64,000 nt of DNA from JBAZJN01 sp041651295 (GCA_041651295.1 JBAZJN010000002.1:31629-95628); one strand, 5' to 3'; counted from the first letter of the stretch, positions 8,063 to 17,146 are shown. Numbers and translations are program-made. The notes: generated by a model from the letters alone, not told the origin.

Positions 8063-8731
8063 TTACAGCTTTTTTGGTACGCATTTACCGATGGCACAAT
8101 TAGATGCATTTGAATTAACTGTTGGTTCGCAGCTTTTATTACAAAGATCGATTGGACAATTACTTATTTGATAATTTAAACATCCATTCTGATCCGGCAA
8201 AAGTATCGTTTCGGTCACAATGCCATAATTACCGTCCGGATCTTCAAACAAAAATAATTTCGGCGGAAAGTATGTAAACAAAGAAAATTTTATCAATCCA
8301 GCAACAATTAGAAGCGACCATAAAATATTCGGACCAAAAGTTTTTTCTAAAGATAAAATTTTATAACTTAGGGTATAACCCACAATGACTGCGATGACAA
8401 AAATCGATATGTCCCAAATAAAGTTGCCGGGAAATAATGCCAGCCAGCCGTAAAATAACGCAATGATAATGATTGGCATTGAAAACAATTTAACCAAGCT
8501 GGCAAAACAAAAATTCTTATGTTTGCTACCCCACGACAGGTACTCGATTAAATTAAAAATAAACGTCGGCCAAAAAGCCATCTTTAAATGTTCCCAGGTA
8601 CTTTCGTTGACCGCGGCAAAAAGCGCAACAAAATGATTTCCTCCTGACCAATCGAAAACAAAATGAAGCAATGACCCAACAATGATTGAAATTATCGCTC
8701 CCCAAATTTCCCAGGTTTTAATTTTGTTCAT
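8063..8731 (-). CDS. DUF6512-like integral membrane protein with Cys-rich tail
   Basis: 222 aa with five or six membrane segments. The N-terminal part (GSLLHFVFDWSGGNHFVALFAAVNES, then WEHLKM) has the conserved His, Trp and Asn pattern I associate with the DUF6512 membrane family of unknown function. After the last membrane segment come about 70 extracellular residues with eight cysteines, unusual for the family. The start has no Shine-Dalgarno but lies 10 bases after the stop of map, so translation may be coupled. Confidence 0.65.
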   Translation of the reverse strand: MNKIKTWEIWGAIISIIVGSLLHFVFDWSGGNHFVALFAAVNESTWEHLKMAFWPTFIFNLIEYLSWGSKHKNFCFASLVKLFSMPIIIIALFYGWLALFPGNFIWDISIFVIAVIVGYTLSYKILSLEKTFGPNILWSLLIVAGLIKFSLFTYFPPKLFLFEDPDGNYGIVTETILLPDQNGCLNYQISNCPIDLCNKSCEPTVNSNASNCAIGKCVPKKL

Positions 8732-8740
8732 AGTAGCTAC

Positions 8741-9505
8741 TTATAACTTGGTGATTATTTCTGTTCCGGTTTTGGTAATGAGCACGGTATGTTCGAAATG
8801 GGCCGGACGGCCACCTTTTAACATTCGTACAGTCCAACCGTCCTTGTCGATTTTCACTTGGATATCGCCAACAACAACCATCGGCTCGATGGCGATAGTG
8901 GATCCTTCTTCAAGAACGACGCCATCTTTGGGCTGGCCGAAATTTGGAATTTGCGGGTCTTCGTGCGGAGCCAAACCGATTCCATGCCCGACAAAATCTC
9001 TGATAACCAAAAGCCCTTGTTTTTTGACATAAGATTCGATGAAGAAGCCAAGATCGCCGGTTGTCATACCGGGCTTGAGAAATTTGATCGCTTCCGCCAA
9101 GACATTTTTTGTTACTTCAATAATTTTTTTGTCTTTGGCAGACACTTTCCCAACCGGCAAAGTTACAGCCATATCGGTAAATGTGCCTTTGTAGTTAGCA
9201 CCGATATCGAGAGAAACAATGTCACCGTCACGCAAATATTTTTCTTTCAAAGGAATACCATGGACCAATTCGTCGTTTAGTGAAACGCAAAGCGTGGCCG
9301 GAAAAGCAGGACCGTCTCCGGTTTTATAATTTTTAAAAGATGGGACGGCGCCCTGTCGTCGCAAGCTTCGCTCGGCAATTTCATCCAAACTGAGTGTTGT
9401 TATTCCTGGCTTAACAAAAGAAACGACTTCTTTCAAAGCCGTTGCCAAAATATGGCCGGAGCGTCGGAGGTCGGCAAGTTGTTCTTTTCCTAGCTTACTT
9501 TGCAT
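8741..9505 (-). CDS. map: Methionine aminopeptidase, type I
   Basis: 254 aa, typical length. Removes the initiator Met from nascent proteins using two metal ions. The five ligands are visible: Asp in DIGANYKGTFTD (two Asp), His in GHGIGL, Glu in IEPM and Glu in the C-terminal FEHTVLI segment; HGIP carries the substrate-binding His. The stop of adk and the start of map overlap (TAATG), so the two are translationally coupled, as in the canonical secY-adk-map order. The infA-rpmJ-rpsM-rpsK-rpoA genes that usually follow are absent here. Confidence 0.97.
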   Translation of the reverse strand: MQSKLGKEQLADLRRSGHILATALKEVVSFVKPGITTLSLDEIAERSLRRQGAVPSFKNYKTGDGPAFPATLCVSLNDELVHGIPLKEKYLRDGDIVSLDIGANYKGTFTDMAVTLPVGKVSAKDKKIIEVTKNVLAEAIKFLKPGMTTGDLGFFIESYVKKQGLLVIRDFVGHGIGLAPHEDPQIPNFGQPKDGVVLEEGSTIAIEPMVVVGDIQVKIDKDGWTVRMLKGGRPAHFEHTVLITKTGTEIITKL

Positions 9506-10128
9506 TAGATTACCTGTTCAATTTCTTTAGTAACTTCTTCAATCGGTGGTTCGCCGTCTATATCTTTAACCAAATCTTTTTCTCGGTAGTAGGCAATGAT
9601 TGGTTTGGTTAGCTCTTCGTAGTTGTTGATGCGTTTTTTTAGAACTTCTGGATTATCATCTGCACGCTCCACAAACTTGCCGCCACAATCGCAATCAATC
9701 TCGTTATTCTTGGCGGTAATAATTTTACCGCATTTATTGCAGACTTTTCGCATTGACATCCGCTTGAGCAGTGATTCGGCCGATACGGCAACATTCAAGA
9801 CTAGGAAATTTTCTTCAGGGAAAATATCTTGCAGATTTTTCGCCTGATCCAAATTCCTCGGGTATCCGTCCAATACTATTCCGTTGGTTTTGAGTTCGTT
9901 TAATTTATCGGCAACCATAGGGTTAGTCAGGTCATCGGGAATTAATTCACCCTTATTCATCAGTTCAGCAAATTTTTTTCCCAGCTCCGTTCCCTTTTCA
10001 ACTTCAGATCTCATTAGATCGCCGGTACCAAAATAGGTGTAGCCGACTCTTTCCGCTAAAAGTTTTGCTTGTGTCCCCTTGCCGGATGCCGGCCCGCCCA
10101 AAATAATAATAACATCTGGTTTCTTCAT
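9505..10128 (-). CDS. adk: Adenylate kinase
   Basis: 207 aa from ATG 10128 (GGAGG upstream; a TTG four codons earlier lies inside that site and was rejected). Interconverts ATP + AMP and 2 ADP. The P-loop GGPASGKGTQ (about residues 11-20), the AMP site GTGDLMRSE and DGYPRN (about 94-99) are intact. The LID carries a four-cysteine zinc site (VCNKCGKI then CDCGG), so this is the long zinc-binding form. It lies between secY and map on one transcript. Confidence 0.97.
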   Translation of the reverse strand: MKKPDVIIILGGPASGKGTQAKLLAERVGYTYFGTGDLMRSEVEKGTELGKKFAELMNKGELIPDDLTNPMVADKLNELKTNGIVLDGYPRNLDQAKNLQDIFPEENFLVLNVAVSAESLLKRMSMRKVCNKCGKIITAKNNEIDCDCGGKFVERADDNPEVLKKRINNYEELTKPIIAYYREKDLVKDIDGEPPIEEVTKEIEQVI

Positions 10129-10140
10129 AATCCTCCACAA

Positions 10141-10225
10141 ACGGATAACTAATTTTCTAATAACGAATAACGAATATTCATTTTATTTTGTCATTAGCCA
10201 TTAGCTTATTTGTTATCCATTCTTG
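10141..10225. repeat. AT-rich spacer with degenerate short-word repeats
   Basis: The secY-adk spacer holds two sets of imperfect direct words: AACGAATAACGAAT, and TTAGCCATTAGCTTA with a related TTGTTATCC. It has no ORF or clear hairpin. Similar word-repeat spacers recur elsewhere in the window. Confidence 0.5.
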
Positions 10226-11500
10226 TTAGTAATTTTCATACGTGTGCATAGTGATTTGCGCCTGAAGTTGTTTCATTGTTTCAATGACTACTGATACAAC
10301 AATTAGAACTCCCGTGCCGCCAATAACCAAAGTATCTATCTTGGTTACGGCCTGCATAATATATGGAAGCACGGCAATGACGCCTAGAAAAATTGATGAT
10401 GCCAAAGTTATTCGAACGATGATATTTCCTAGGTAGCCGATTGTTTCCGAACCAGGACGGATACCCGGAATGAAACCGCCCTGCTTTTGCAAATTCTCGG
10501 CAATCTGGTCAGGCTTGAAAACTACTGAGGTATAAAAATAGGTAAAGGCGACAACCAAAATAAAATAGAAGATGCCGTAGAATAAATTGTTCTGGAATAA
10601 TTTTTCGGTATATTTGGCTGCATTTGCCAACCATTCGCTATTGGCAGTTGAAAAGAATTTACCGGCAACACCGGGGATAATCATCAAACTCATCGCGAAG
10701 ATAATCGGGATAACACCAGCAGTGTTAACCTTGATTGGCAAATAGGTGTTTAAGCTTGAATATGATTGAACGCCACGGGAGCGCCTTGCGTATGAAACCG
10801 GAATATTGCGGACTCCTTCGGTCACCAAAACAATTCCGACAACTATTAATACCGCAATAATTAGAAAGATGATCATTTGAATAATTTTTCCGGTATCGGC
10901 GACTGAAATAAGTGAGGCAGTATTTCTAATTGATGAAGGAAGCCCGGCTAAAATACCGATTGAAATGATTAATGACAGGCCGTTGCCAATTCCTTTTTCA
11001 GTAATAATTTCTCCGATCCACATTAATACCATTGTTCCGGCAGTTATTGATATTAGCATTATTACTAGTTGCCAAATAGTCCAAGAAGGTATGATGCCCT
11101 GTGATTTTAGTAAATACAACATGCTGTAACCTTGAACAATTGACAGTGGTACGGTAAGCATCCTGGTCCATTGGTTAATTTTATTTCTGCCTGCTTCACC
11201 TTCTTTTTGTAGTTCTTCAAGCTTGGGGACTATCATAACCAGAAGTTGGAAAACAATCGATGAAGTAATATATGGGCCGACTCCCATGAGGGCGATAGAG
11301 AAGTTTGATATTGTTCCACCCGAAAACATATTGAGAAGCCCGAATATTTGGTTTTGCTCGAAAAACAGACGAAGCTGATCGAGGTTAACACCCGGAAGTG
11401 GGATATGAGCAATGACCCTGGTTAAAACCAAAAGACCGGCGACAATCAGAACCTTATTGCGGAGATCTTTATACTGCCAAATTTTTGCAAGTGTATTCAT
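10226..11500 (-). CDS. secY: Protein translocase subunit SecY
   Basis: 424 aa from ATG 11500. It forms the protein-conducting channel of the Sec translocon with SecE and SecG. Ten membrane segments are visible; family signatures include HIPLPGVNLDQL near the N terminus, the MFSGG plug region, and the conserved loop ARRSRGVQSYSSLNTYLPIKVN before TM6. It has its own predicted promoter and is separated from rplO by a terminator, so the spc cluster splits here. Confidence 0.98.
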   Translation of the reverse strand: MNTLAKIWQYKDLRNKVLIVAGLLVLTRVIAHIPLPGVNLDQLRLFFEQNQIFGLLNMFSGGTISNFSIALMGVGPYITSSIVFQLLVMIVPKLEELQKEGEAGRNKINQWTRMLTVPLSIVQGYSMLYLLKSQGIIPSWTIWQLVIMLISITAGTMVLMWIGEIITEKGIGNGLSLIISIGILAGLPSSIRNTASLISVADTGKIIQMIIFLIIAVLIVVGIVLVTEGVRNIPVSYARRSRGVQSYSSLNTYLPIKVNTAGVIPIIFAMSLMIIPGVAGKFFSTANSEWLANAAKYTEKLFQNNLFYGIFYFILVVAFTYFYTSVVFKPDQIAENLQKQGGFIPGIRPGSETIGYLGNIIVRITLASSIFLGVIAVLPYIMQAVTKIDTLVIGGTGVLIVVSVVIETMKQLQAQITMHTYENY

Positions 11501-11533
11501 TAACAAAAAAATTCGTTCCTATAAACTGTTCTA

Positions 11534-11562
11534 ATACTAGCACAATGGATAAATAATCTCAA
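11534..11562 (-). promoter_or_regulatory. Promoter of secY-adk-map
   Basis: TTGAGA (11557-11562), 17 bases and TAGTAT (11534-11539), the latter preceded by TGC (extended -10). It lies just downstream of the rplO terminator. Confidence 0.55.
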
Positions 11563-11578
11563 CATAAAAAGACCGAAT

Positions 11579-11612
11579 AAAAAAACTGGTTCAATCTTGA
11601 GCCAGTTTTTTT
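11579..11612 (-). terminator. Terminator between rplO and secY
   Basis: Arms ACTGGTTCAA and TTGAGCCAGT around a 3-base loop, flanked by A and T runs on both sides, so it works in either orientation. It ends the long ribosomal protein transcript before secY. Confidence 0.8.
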
Positions 11613-11619
11613 ATTGAGA

Positions 11620-12096
11620 TTATTTTAATTCTTTGGATTCTGATTTTTCGGTTTTTTTCTCAGCAGTTTTTTCCACTGGTCTAAAGTTCAAGATTTTTTC
11701 GTATGCGGTCTTGGAGGCTGACACATTATCAATGCTAACCTTGATTTTCAGATCTCCTGTCGAAAGAATTTTTACCCGATCGCCTTTTCTGGAAATTCCT
11801 TTTTCTATCAGAGTTTGTTCAGATACGGTTTCGCCATTTTTGAATTTATTTGAAATATCATCAAGAGTAACAACAACTGTTTTGGGTTTGTGGCTCTTGA
11901 GGCCCGGCAGTTTGTGCAATCGCATAACCAGCGGAGTTTGGCCGCCTTCAAATTTCCTCGGAATGTTGTGACCGGAGCGGGATTTTTGGCCTTTGGTACC
12001 GCGTCCGGCCGTTTTTCCGCCACCAGCAGAAATTCCGCGGCCAACTCTTTTGGCCGTTTGATTTACTTTGTTTGATTTGAGTTCGTGTAATTTCAT
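11620..12096 (-). CDS. rplO: 50S ribosomal protein L15 (uL15)
   Basis: 158 aa. The Gly/Arg/Lys-rich N-terminal extension (RVGRGISAGGGKTAGRG) that reaches into the 23S core and the globular C-terminal domain are both present. A Lys/Glu tail of about 17 residues is added. The next gene upstream is rpsE, 2 bases away, with no rpmD between them. Confidence 0.97.
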   Translation of the reverse strand: MKLHELKSNKVNQTAKRVGRGISAGGGKTAGRGTKGQKSRSGHNIPRKFEGGQTPLVMRLHKLPGLKSHKPKTVVVTLDDISNKFKNGETVSEQTLIEKGISRKGDRVKILSTGDLKIKVSIDNVSASKTAYEKILNFRPVEKTAEKKTEKSESKELK

Positions 12097-12098
12097 AA

Positions 12099-12722
12099 TT
12101 ATTTTTTAGCGGTTTCTTTAACTTTTTTCTCTTTTGCTGGTGCCGGTTTTTCCACTTTGGCTTCAGCTTTTTCTTCCTTGATTTCCGGTAGAGGAATTTC
12201 AACTTTTTCCGGCGCAACCGATGCATATCGCTTTTTAATTATTTCAATCTTCTCCTGCTCAAAGCTGGAAAATGCACCAAACATCGCCTTAACGTTATTG
12301 ATCTTGTTAGAGGTGCCAATTACTTTTGAAAGCATGTTTTTAACACCAGCAAGTTCAGCCACAGTTCGGACAACACCACCAGCAACAATTGAGGTTCCTT
12401 GACTGGCCGGTCCGAGAAAAATTTTGGCGCTCCCAAGTTCGTAATTTATTGGATAAGGGATCGTATCATTGATAACCGGAACGGCGATCATATGTTTCTT
12501 TGCCTGAGAAACAGCCTTCTTGACACCAACTGCGATTTCTGTCGCCTTGGCAATTCCGTAGCCAATTTTACCTTTTCTATCACCGATAACCACCAAGATT
12601 CTAAATCTAATTCTGCGGCCACCTTTAACTACACGGGATACCCGAGATATCTCAACAACCCTTTCATCAAATTCGGAAGGTTGTCTTTCTTTATCAAATT
12701 TTGCTGGTCGATCTTTAGCCAT
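12099..12722 (-). CDS. rpsE: 30S ribosomal protein S5 (uS5)
   Basis: 207 aa. The N-terminal dsRNA-binding-like domain (FDERVVEISRVSRVVKGGRR) and the C-terminal domain are present. About 40 extra residues rich in Lys, Glu, Ala and Pro follow the core. S5 contributes to decoding fidelity at the mRNA entry site. Co-transcribed with rplR (9 bases) and rplO. Confidence 0.97.
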   Translation of the reverse strand: MAKDRPAKFDKERQPSEFDERVVEISRVSRVVKGGRRIRFRILVVIGDRKGKIGYGIAKATEIAVGVKKAVSQAKKHMIAVPVINDTIPYPINYELGSAKIFLGPASQGTSIVAGGVVRTVAELAGVKNMLSKVIGTSNKINNVKAMFGAFSSFEQEKIEIIKKRYASVAPEKVEIPLPEIKEEKAEAKVEKPAPAKEKKVKETAKK

Positions 12723-12731
12723 ATTACTCCA

Positions 12732-13052
12732 TTAGAATTTTAGTCCGGCTTTGCGTGCCCCATCAGCTAACGCAGATACCCGGCCGTGATATTTAAGACC
12801 GCGACGGTCAAAAACAACTTCGGAAACTTTATTTTTCAAGGCATCCTTGGCGACATTTTCACCAACAATTTTTGCTTTTTCAATTTTGTCCACATCTTTC
12901 AGCTTGAGACTTGAGGCGCTGGCCAGAATTTTACCATCCTCGGCAACAACCTGGGCATAAATCTCAGCATTTGAGCGGAAGACTAAAAGTCTCGGGCGGT
13001 TTGAAATCGCTTTGATTTTATTTGTTACTTTTTTGGCAGCTTTGTTGTTCAT
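12732..13052 (-). CDS. rplR: 50S ribosomal protein L18 (uL18)
   Basis: 106 aa, slightly short at the N terminus compared with E. coli (117). The 5S rRNA-binding core ([18 protein letters not shown] and the C-terminal [19 protein letters not shown]) is conserved. Lies 18 bases after rplF. Confidence 0.97.
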   Translation of the reverse strand: MNNKAAKKVTNKIKAISNRPRLLVFRSNAEIYAQVVAEDGKILASASSLKLKDVDKIEKAKIVGENVAKDALKNKVSEVVFDRRGLKYHGRVSALADGARKAGLKF

Positions 13053-13070
13053 GATTTCCTTGAATTTATT

Positions 13071-13616
13071 TTAAGATGAAGAAGACTGGGCGGTTTTGCC
13101 GGCCTTCTTTTTGATTATTTCAGTATGGTATTTAATACCTTTGCCCTTGTAGACTTCCGGTTTTTTGGTTTCTCTAATTTTAGCCGCAAATGCACCAACT
13201 CTTTCCTTGTCGTTTCCTGTTACAACAATCGAGTTTTTTATAACGTTGACCTCAATGCCATTGGGAATTTCAAGGATTACAGGGTGAGAAAAACCGAGTC
13301 TCATATTCATTTTTCCATCATCAACCACCACTGTGAACCCGACGCCTTTATAATCCAGCTTTTTTTCAAATCCATCCGAGACACCGGTTACCAGGTTGGT
13401 TAAAACTCTGGTTGTCGTACCGTGCAATGATCTTTGGATTTTGCTATCACCTGACCTTTTAACACTCATTTGGTTATTTTCAATTTTTGCAGTTATGCCG
13501 GCAGGAAGTTTATGTTTTAGCTCGCCTTTGCTTCCGGAGACAGAAAAATCACTACCTTCGATTTTGGCAGTCACACCATCCGGAATAGTTATAATTTTAT
13601 TTCCAACTCGACTCAT
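13071..13616 (-). CDS. rplF: 50S ribosomal protein L6 (uL6)
   Basis: 181 aa from ATG 13616 (MSRVGNK); upstream in-frame codons overlap the end of rpsH and were rejected. Two tandem alpha/beta L6 domains, with the conserved YKGKGIKY motif near the C terminus, place it at the base of the L7/L12 stalk. Confidence 0.96.
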   Translation of the reverse strand: MSRVGNKIITIPDGVTAKIEGSDFSVSGSKGELKHKLPAGITAKIENNQMSVKRSGDSKIQRSLHGTTTRVLTNLVTGVSDGFEKKLDYKGVGFTVVVDDGKMNMRLGFSHPVILEIPNGIEVNVIKNSIVVTGNDKERVGAFAAKIRETKKPEVYKGKGIKYHTEIIKKKAGKTAQSSSS

Positions 13617-13617
13617 A

Positions 13618-13995
13618 TTACCAGACCTCACAGATTAATTCACCGCCCAAACCGACTTTTTTAGCTTCGGATCCGGTTAAAAGACCCTTTGGAGTCGAAA
13701 TAATGATGAATCCGAGACCTGAAAGCGGGCTTTTAATGTCTCTTGATTTGACATAAATTTTTCGACCGGGCTTGCTTATTCTTTTCATGTGATACGGCGC
13801 ACGACCGGTAACGATATTACAGACGATATGCTTTTTATTGTCTTCGGTTTCAATTTTGTAACCCAAAACTATTCCTTTCTTCTGGAGAATATCAAGAACG
13901 GCAACTTTTAATTTTGAGTATCCAAAGACTGCGTCGGATTTTCCGGCGGCCATATTATTTCGAATTGTTGTTAGCATGTCTGCAATTGGATCCAT
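13618..13995 (-). CDS. rpsH: 30S ribosomal protein S8 (uS8)
   Basis: 125 aa, starts MDPIADMLTTIRN as in most bacteria, and keeps the C-terminal rRNA-binding STPKGLLTGSEAKKVGLGGE. In E. coli S8 represses the spc operon by binding the L5 leader; no such site was identified here. ATTCTCCTTTA on the plus strand shows a good RBS. Confidence 0.97.
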   Translation of the reverse strand: MDPIADMLTTIRNNMAAGKSDAVFGYSKLKVAVLDILQKKGIVLGYKIETEDNKKHIVCNIVTGRAPYHMKRISKPGRKIYVKSRDIKSPLSGLGFIIISTPKGLLTGSEAKKVGLGGELICEVW

Positions 13996-14006
13996 TATTC
14001 TCCTTT

Positions 14007-14056
14007 ACCCCGTTAAATCCGCTTCGCGGAACCCTGTCAGGGTAATTTAACAGGGT
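14007..14056. repeat. Palindromic repeat with two inner hairpins between rpsN and rpsH
   Basis: Outer arms ACCCCGTTAAAT (14007-14018) and ATTTAACAGGGT (14045-14056) pair with one mismatch. Inside lie two perfect hairpins, CCGCTTCGCGG and ACCCTGTCAGGGT. The element abuts the rpsN stop codon. A relative with the same outer arms but other inner hairpins lies upstream of rpoB (35523-35589). Confidence 0.7.
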
Positions 14057-14057
14057 G

Positions 14058-14243
14058 TTACCAGCTAGATTTTGTTATTCCGGGAATTTCACCTCGACTT
14101 GCAATTTCCCTAAAGCAAATACGGCAAAGCTCAAACTTGCGATAATAACCTCGTCGTCGACCACAAACACGGCAGCGACGCACGGTTCGCGTGGAAAACT
14201 TCGGTTTCCGATTTGATTTTACTACCAACGCTTCTCTTGCCAT
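14058..14243 (-). CDS. rpsN: 30S ribosomal protein S14 type Z (uS14, zinc form)
   Basis: 61 aa, the short zinc-binding form: [23 protein letters not shown] carries two CxxC pairs. It begins [13 protein letters not shown]. Located between rplE and rpsH as expected. Confidence 0.97.
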   Translation of the reverse strand: MAREALVVKSNRKPKFSTRTVRRCRVCGRRRGYYRKFELCRICFREIASRGEIPGITKSSW

Positions 14244-14251
14244 TATTCTCC

Positions 14252-14803
14252 TTAGGATTCTTTTGATTTAGCGAATGGAAAGCCCAGAAGTTCCAGAAGT
14301 TTTCTTCCTTCATCGTCTGAACCCGCCGTGGTTGTTAAGTTAACCTGTAAATGCATCGGTGCTTTAACCGTTTCAAATTTAATCTCCGGAAATATCGTAT
14401 GTTCTTTAATACCAATCGAATAATTACCACAACCGTCAAAACTTTTTACTGAAAGACCGCGGAAATCTCGTATTCGAGGCAAGGCAATATTGACAAAGCG
14501 CTCGATGAAGTCATACATTCTCTTGCCACGCAGGGTGACTGATATTCCAACAACTTGGCCTTCTCTTAATTTAAATCCGGAAATTGATTTGCGGGATTTA
14601 TTGATTCTAGCTGCCTGACCGGTAATTTTTGCAATATCAGCTAAAGCATTCTTTAAGACGTCTTCTGAATCTTTAGCCTCGCCTAGACCGGCGTTGACAA
14701 CTACTTTGGTAACTTTGGGAATCTGAAAATCATTAGCGTAAGAAAACGCGCTTTTCATTTCTTTCTTAACTGATTCGTTGTAGTGGGATTTTAAGTTGGT
14801 CAT
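14252..14803 (-). CDS. rplE: 50S ribosomal protein L5 (uL5)
   Basis: 183 aa. Binds 5S rRNA and contacts the P-site tRNA. Conserved [15 protein letters not shown] near the N terminus, [25 protein letters not shown] in the middle and the C-terminal [23 protein letters not shown] are visible. One base separates it from rplX. Confidence 0.97.
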   Translation of the reverse strand: MTNLKSHYNESVKKEMKSAFSYANDFQIPKVTKVVVNAGLGEAKDSEDVLKNALADIAKITGQAARINKSRKSISGFKLREGQVVGISVTLRGKRMYDFIERFVNIALPRIRDFRGLSVKSFDGCGNYSIGIKEHTIFPEIKFETVKAPMHLQVNLTTTAGSDDEGRKLLELLGFPFAKSKES

Positions 14804-14804
14804 A

Positions 14805-15122
14805 TTACTTTGCTACCTCTAAACTAGCTTTACATTTTCCGCAAACTCTTATCTTTTTCCCGTTGACTTCCGAATATGAAACTCTGACAATCTTTGAGCA
14901 TGACGGGCAGATAATTGCTACATTGCTGGCAGGAATTTTAGCGTTGATTTCAACGATTCCACCATGCGGGGCCTTTTTCGATGGTTTTACGCTCTTCTTG
15001 TAAACAAAAGCTCCTGCAACGACAACTTTATTTTCCGCCGGAATTGCCTTTTCGATAATTCCAGTTTTTCCTTTGTCCTTGCCGGCAATAATTGCTACAT
15101 TGTCATTTTTCTTGATTTTCAT
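14805..15122 (-). CDS. rplX: 50S ribosomal protein L24 (uL24)
   Basis: 105 aa. KOW motif at the N terminus (KKNDNVAIIAGKDKGKTGII) and a C-terminal zinc ribbon (CPSC then CGKC). It initiates 50S assembly. The leader carries the TTCGTA/GTAGGAG motif that is shared with rplC and fusA (15132-15150). Confidence 0.97.
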   Translation of the reverse strand: MKIKKNDNVAIIAGKDKGKTGIIEKAIPAENKVVVAGAFVYKKSVKPSKKAPHGGIVEINAKIPASNVAIICPSCSKIVRVSYSEVNGKKIRVCGKCKASLEVAK

Positions 15123-15131
15123 GCCAGTTGG

Positions 15132-15228
15132 CTCCTACTAAAATACGAATTGAATGAAATTACAAATAAACCTGAGCATGGAATGCTCTCCAAAATTTTG
15201 AATTTTAAATTTTGAATTTTAAATTTTT
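15132..15228 (-). promoter_or_regulatory. rplN-rplX spacer: shared leader motif plus AT-rich word repeats
   Basis: Directly upstream of rplX lies ATTCGTATTTTAGTAGGAG (15132-15150, minus strand), nearly the same as the leaders of rplC and fusA. Farther up are the small hairpin GAGCATGGAATGCTC and a near-tandem repeat of TTTTGAATTTTAAA (about 15191-15225). No ORF. Whether it regulates rplX is unknown. Confidence 0.5.
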
Positions 15229-15594
15229 TCATACCACCTCTGGGGCTAAGGAAATAATTTTCATAAAGCCGTCGCGTAATTCCCGAGGAATCGGACCAAA
15301 AACACGCGTGCCTCTTGGGTTTCCGTCTTTATCTATAATAATTGCGGCATTTTCTGAAAACTTAATGTATGATCCGTCAGGACGGCCAAAAGGTGCGCAT
15401 TGGCGGACGATAACGGCTCTGACCACTTCTTTCTTTTTGACACCGGCTCTTGGAGTGGCAACTTTAACTGAAGCAGAAATTATCTGACCTAGTACGGCAG
15501 AGTTTTTCTTGGCTCGGCCGAGGGTGGTGATACATTCGATTATTCTGGCACCACTGTTATCGGCTACAATTAATTGTGATCCTGGCTGAATCAT
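15229..15594 (-). CDS. rplN: 50S ribosomal protein L14 (uL14)
   Basis: 121 aa, [22 protein letters not shown] start and [24 protein letters not shown] end are both canonical. It forms part of the intersubunit bridge. The stop of rpsQ and its start are directly adjacent. Confidence 0.98.
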   Translation of the reverse strand: MIQPGSQLIVADNSGARIIECITTLGRAKKNSAVLGQIISASVKVATPRAGVKKKEVVRAVIVRQCAPFGRPDGSYIKFSENAAIIIDKDGNPRGTRVFGPIPRELRDGFMKIISLAPEVV

Positions 15595-15861
15595 TTATTT
15601 CTCGACTTTCATTACTTTAAAATGGACATCCTTGGAAACCGGTCGGATTTCTCTGATGCTAACAATTGTGCCAATTTCCAATTCTCTATCACTTTGTGCT
15701 TTAATTCTGCGATTTTGTTTATAACTTTTTGCGTACAGACGATGGGTTTTTGTGCTCTCAATGTCAACCACAACTACGCCATTCATGGAAGTTGAAACAA
15801 CTTTTCCGATTAAAACTTTACCTGTTTGATCTGAGTTTTTTCGAAAATTGATATCAGTCAT
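15595..15861 (-). CDS. rpsQ: 30S ribosomal protein S17 (uS17)
   Basis: 88 aa from ATG 15861 (GAGGTC upstream); earlier in-frame codons lie within rpmC. OB-fold core with GKVVSTSMNGVVVVDIE and the conserved AKSYKQNRRIKAQ. Overlaps the end of rpmC by 8 bases. Confidence 0.96.
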   Translation of the reverse strand: MTDINFRKNSDQTGKVLIGKVVSTSMNGVVVVDIESTKTHRLYAKSYKQNRRIKAQSDRELEIGTIVSIREIRPVSKDVHFKVMKVEK

Positions 15862-16060
15862 TTTGACCTCTCGTCGCATTAAGAATTGTATTGATTCTGG
15901 CAATATCACGTCTCATTGATTTAAATCGGTGGATGCCCTTGGTTTTGTGATTCGCAATATCGGTGCGCAAGGCAAGAATTGAAGTATTCAAAGTCTGGCG
16001 CTCTTTGATTAGATCGCTTTCCTTCATACTGTTGAGTTTTTTAATTCTTTCCTTGTTCAC
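15854..16060 (-). CDS. rpmC: 50S ribosomal protein L29 (uL29)
   Basis: 68 aa, two-helix L29 fold with the C-terminal signature RFKSMRRDIARINTIL. GTG start at 16060, preceded by AAGGAATATCT. Lies between rplP and rpsQ. Confidence 0.95.
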   Translation of the reverse strand: MNKERIKKLNSMKESDLIKERQTLNTSILALRTDIANHKTKGIHRFKSMRRDIARINTILNATRGQND

Positions 16061-16069
16061 AGATATTCC

Positions 16070-16477
16070 TTATTCTTTAATTAAGAATTTGGTTTTAACA
16101 TTTAGTTTGTGAGCCGCAAGCCGCATTGCTTCTTTGGCAATAGCCTCTGTAACACCGTCCATTTCAAACATTATCGTTCCCGGCTTAACTGTTGCCACAA
16201 AATGATCTACAGCGCCCTTACCTGAACCCATCGGAGTTTCAGCTGAAGTTAAAGTAACCGGTTTGTCAGGAAATATTCGGATCCAAATTTGGCCACCGCG
16301 TTTAACATATCTGGTCATTGCCCGTCTGGCAGCTTCAATCTCCCTGGCTGAAACCCATCCACGGTCAAGAGATTTAATAGCAAACGACCCAAAGTTAATT
16401 TCAAAACCCCTTGTCGCATTGCCAGGCAAGCGGCCTCGATGGTGTTTTCTGTGTTTCATTTTCTTTGGAAGCAGCAT
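16070..16477 (-). CDS. rplP: 50S ribosomal protein L16 (uL16)
   Basis: 135 aa from ATG 16477 ([16 protein letters not shown], with AAGGGAAA upstream); the longer in-frame version overlaps rpsC and was rejected. Signatures [16 protein letters not shown] and [17 protein letters not shown] are intact. L16 positions the A-site tRNA. Confidence 0.97.
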   Translation of the reverse strand: MLLPKKMKHRKHHRGRLPGNATRGFEINFGSFAIKSLDRGWVSAREIEAARRAMTRYVKRGGQIWIRIFPDKPVTLTSAETPMGSGKGAVDHFVATVKPGTIMFEMDGVTEAIAKEAMRLAAHKLNVKTKFLIKE

Positions 16478-16478
16478 A

Positions 16479-17144
16479 TTATTTCCCTTGAATCTTATTG
16501 TTTGCTTGTTCTGCGGCGATAACGCTGTCACCTTTATAAATCCAAACTTTGATACCGACTATTCCGTATGTGGTTCTGGCAGCAACATATGCATAATCAA
16601 TCTGACTTTTAATTGAAGACAGTGGAACTAAACCATAAATTGCTTTTTCACTTCGAGCAATCTCGGCTCCGTTTAGACGGCCGGAAATCTGAACTTTAAT
16701 GCCTTTTACCCCGGCTTGCTGTGCCTTTTCAATTGACTGTTTCAATGCTCGCCTGAATGGCATTCTTCTTTCAATTTGTGAAGATATATTTTCGGCAACA
16801 ACCCTGGCGTTGGCATCAGGATTTTTTACTTCTTCAATATTAACTTTAACCTTGCTGCCGGAAACCAGTTTTTCGACACCTTCCTTAATTTTGCTGGCGC
16901 CGGCTCCGCCGCGGCCAATAATCACACCGGGTCTTGCAGTTTTAATTGTCACGGTAATTTTGTTGGCATCGCGATCGATTTCAATATCAGAAATTGCGGC
17001 TTGGGAATATTCGGCCCGGAGATATTTTCTGATTTTTAAATCTTGATGCAATAACTCCGCATAATTATTCGAAGCAAACCAACGAGATTTCCATGTCTCG
17101 TTAACTTTCAGTCTCCAGCTTGTCGGGTTTACTTTTTGTCCCAT
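16479..17144 (-). CDS. rpsC: 30S ribosomal protein S3 (uS3)
   Basis: 221 aa. N-terminal KH domain ([16 protein letters not shown], GxxG loop) and C-terminal S3 domain ([29 protein letters not shown]). Part of the mRNA entry tunnel. Two bases after rplV. Confidence 0.97.
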   Translation of the reverse strand: MGQKVNPTSWRLKVNETWKSRWFASNNYAELLHQDLKIRKYLRAEYSQAAISDIEIDRDANKITVTIKTARPGVIIGRGGAGASKIKEGVEKLVSGSKVKVNIEEVKNPDANARVVAENISSQIERRMPFRRALKQSIEKAQQAGVKGIKVQISGRLNGAEIARSEKAIYGLVPLSSIKSQIDYAYVAARTTYGIVGIKVWIYKGDSVIAAEQANNKIQGK

Positions 17145-17146
17145 AA

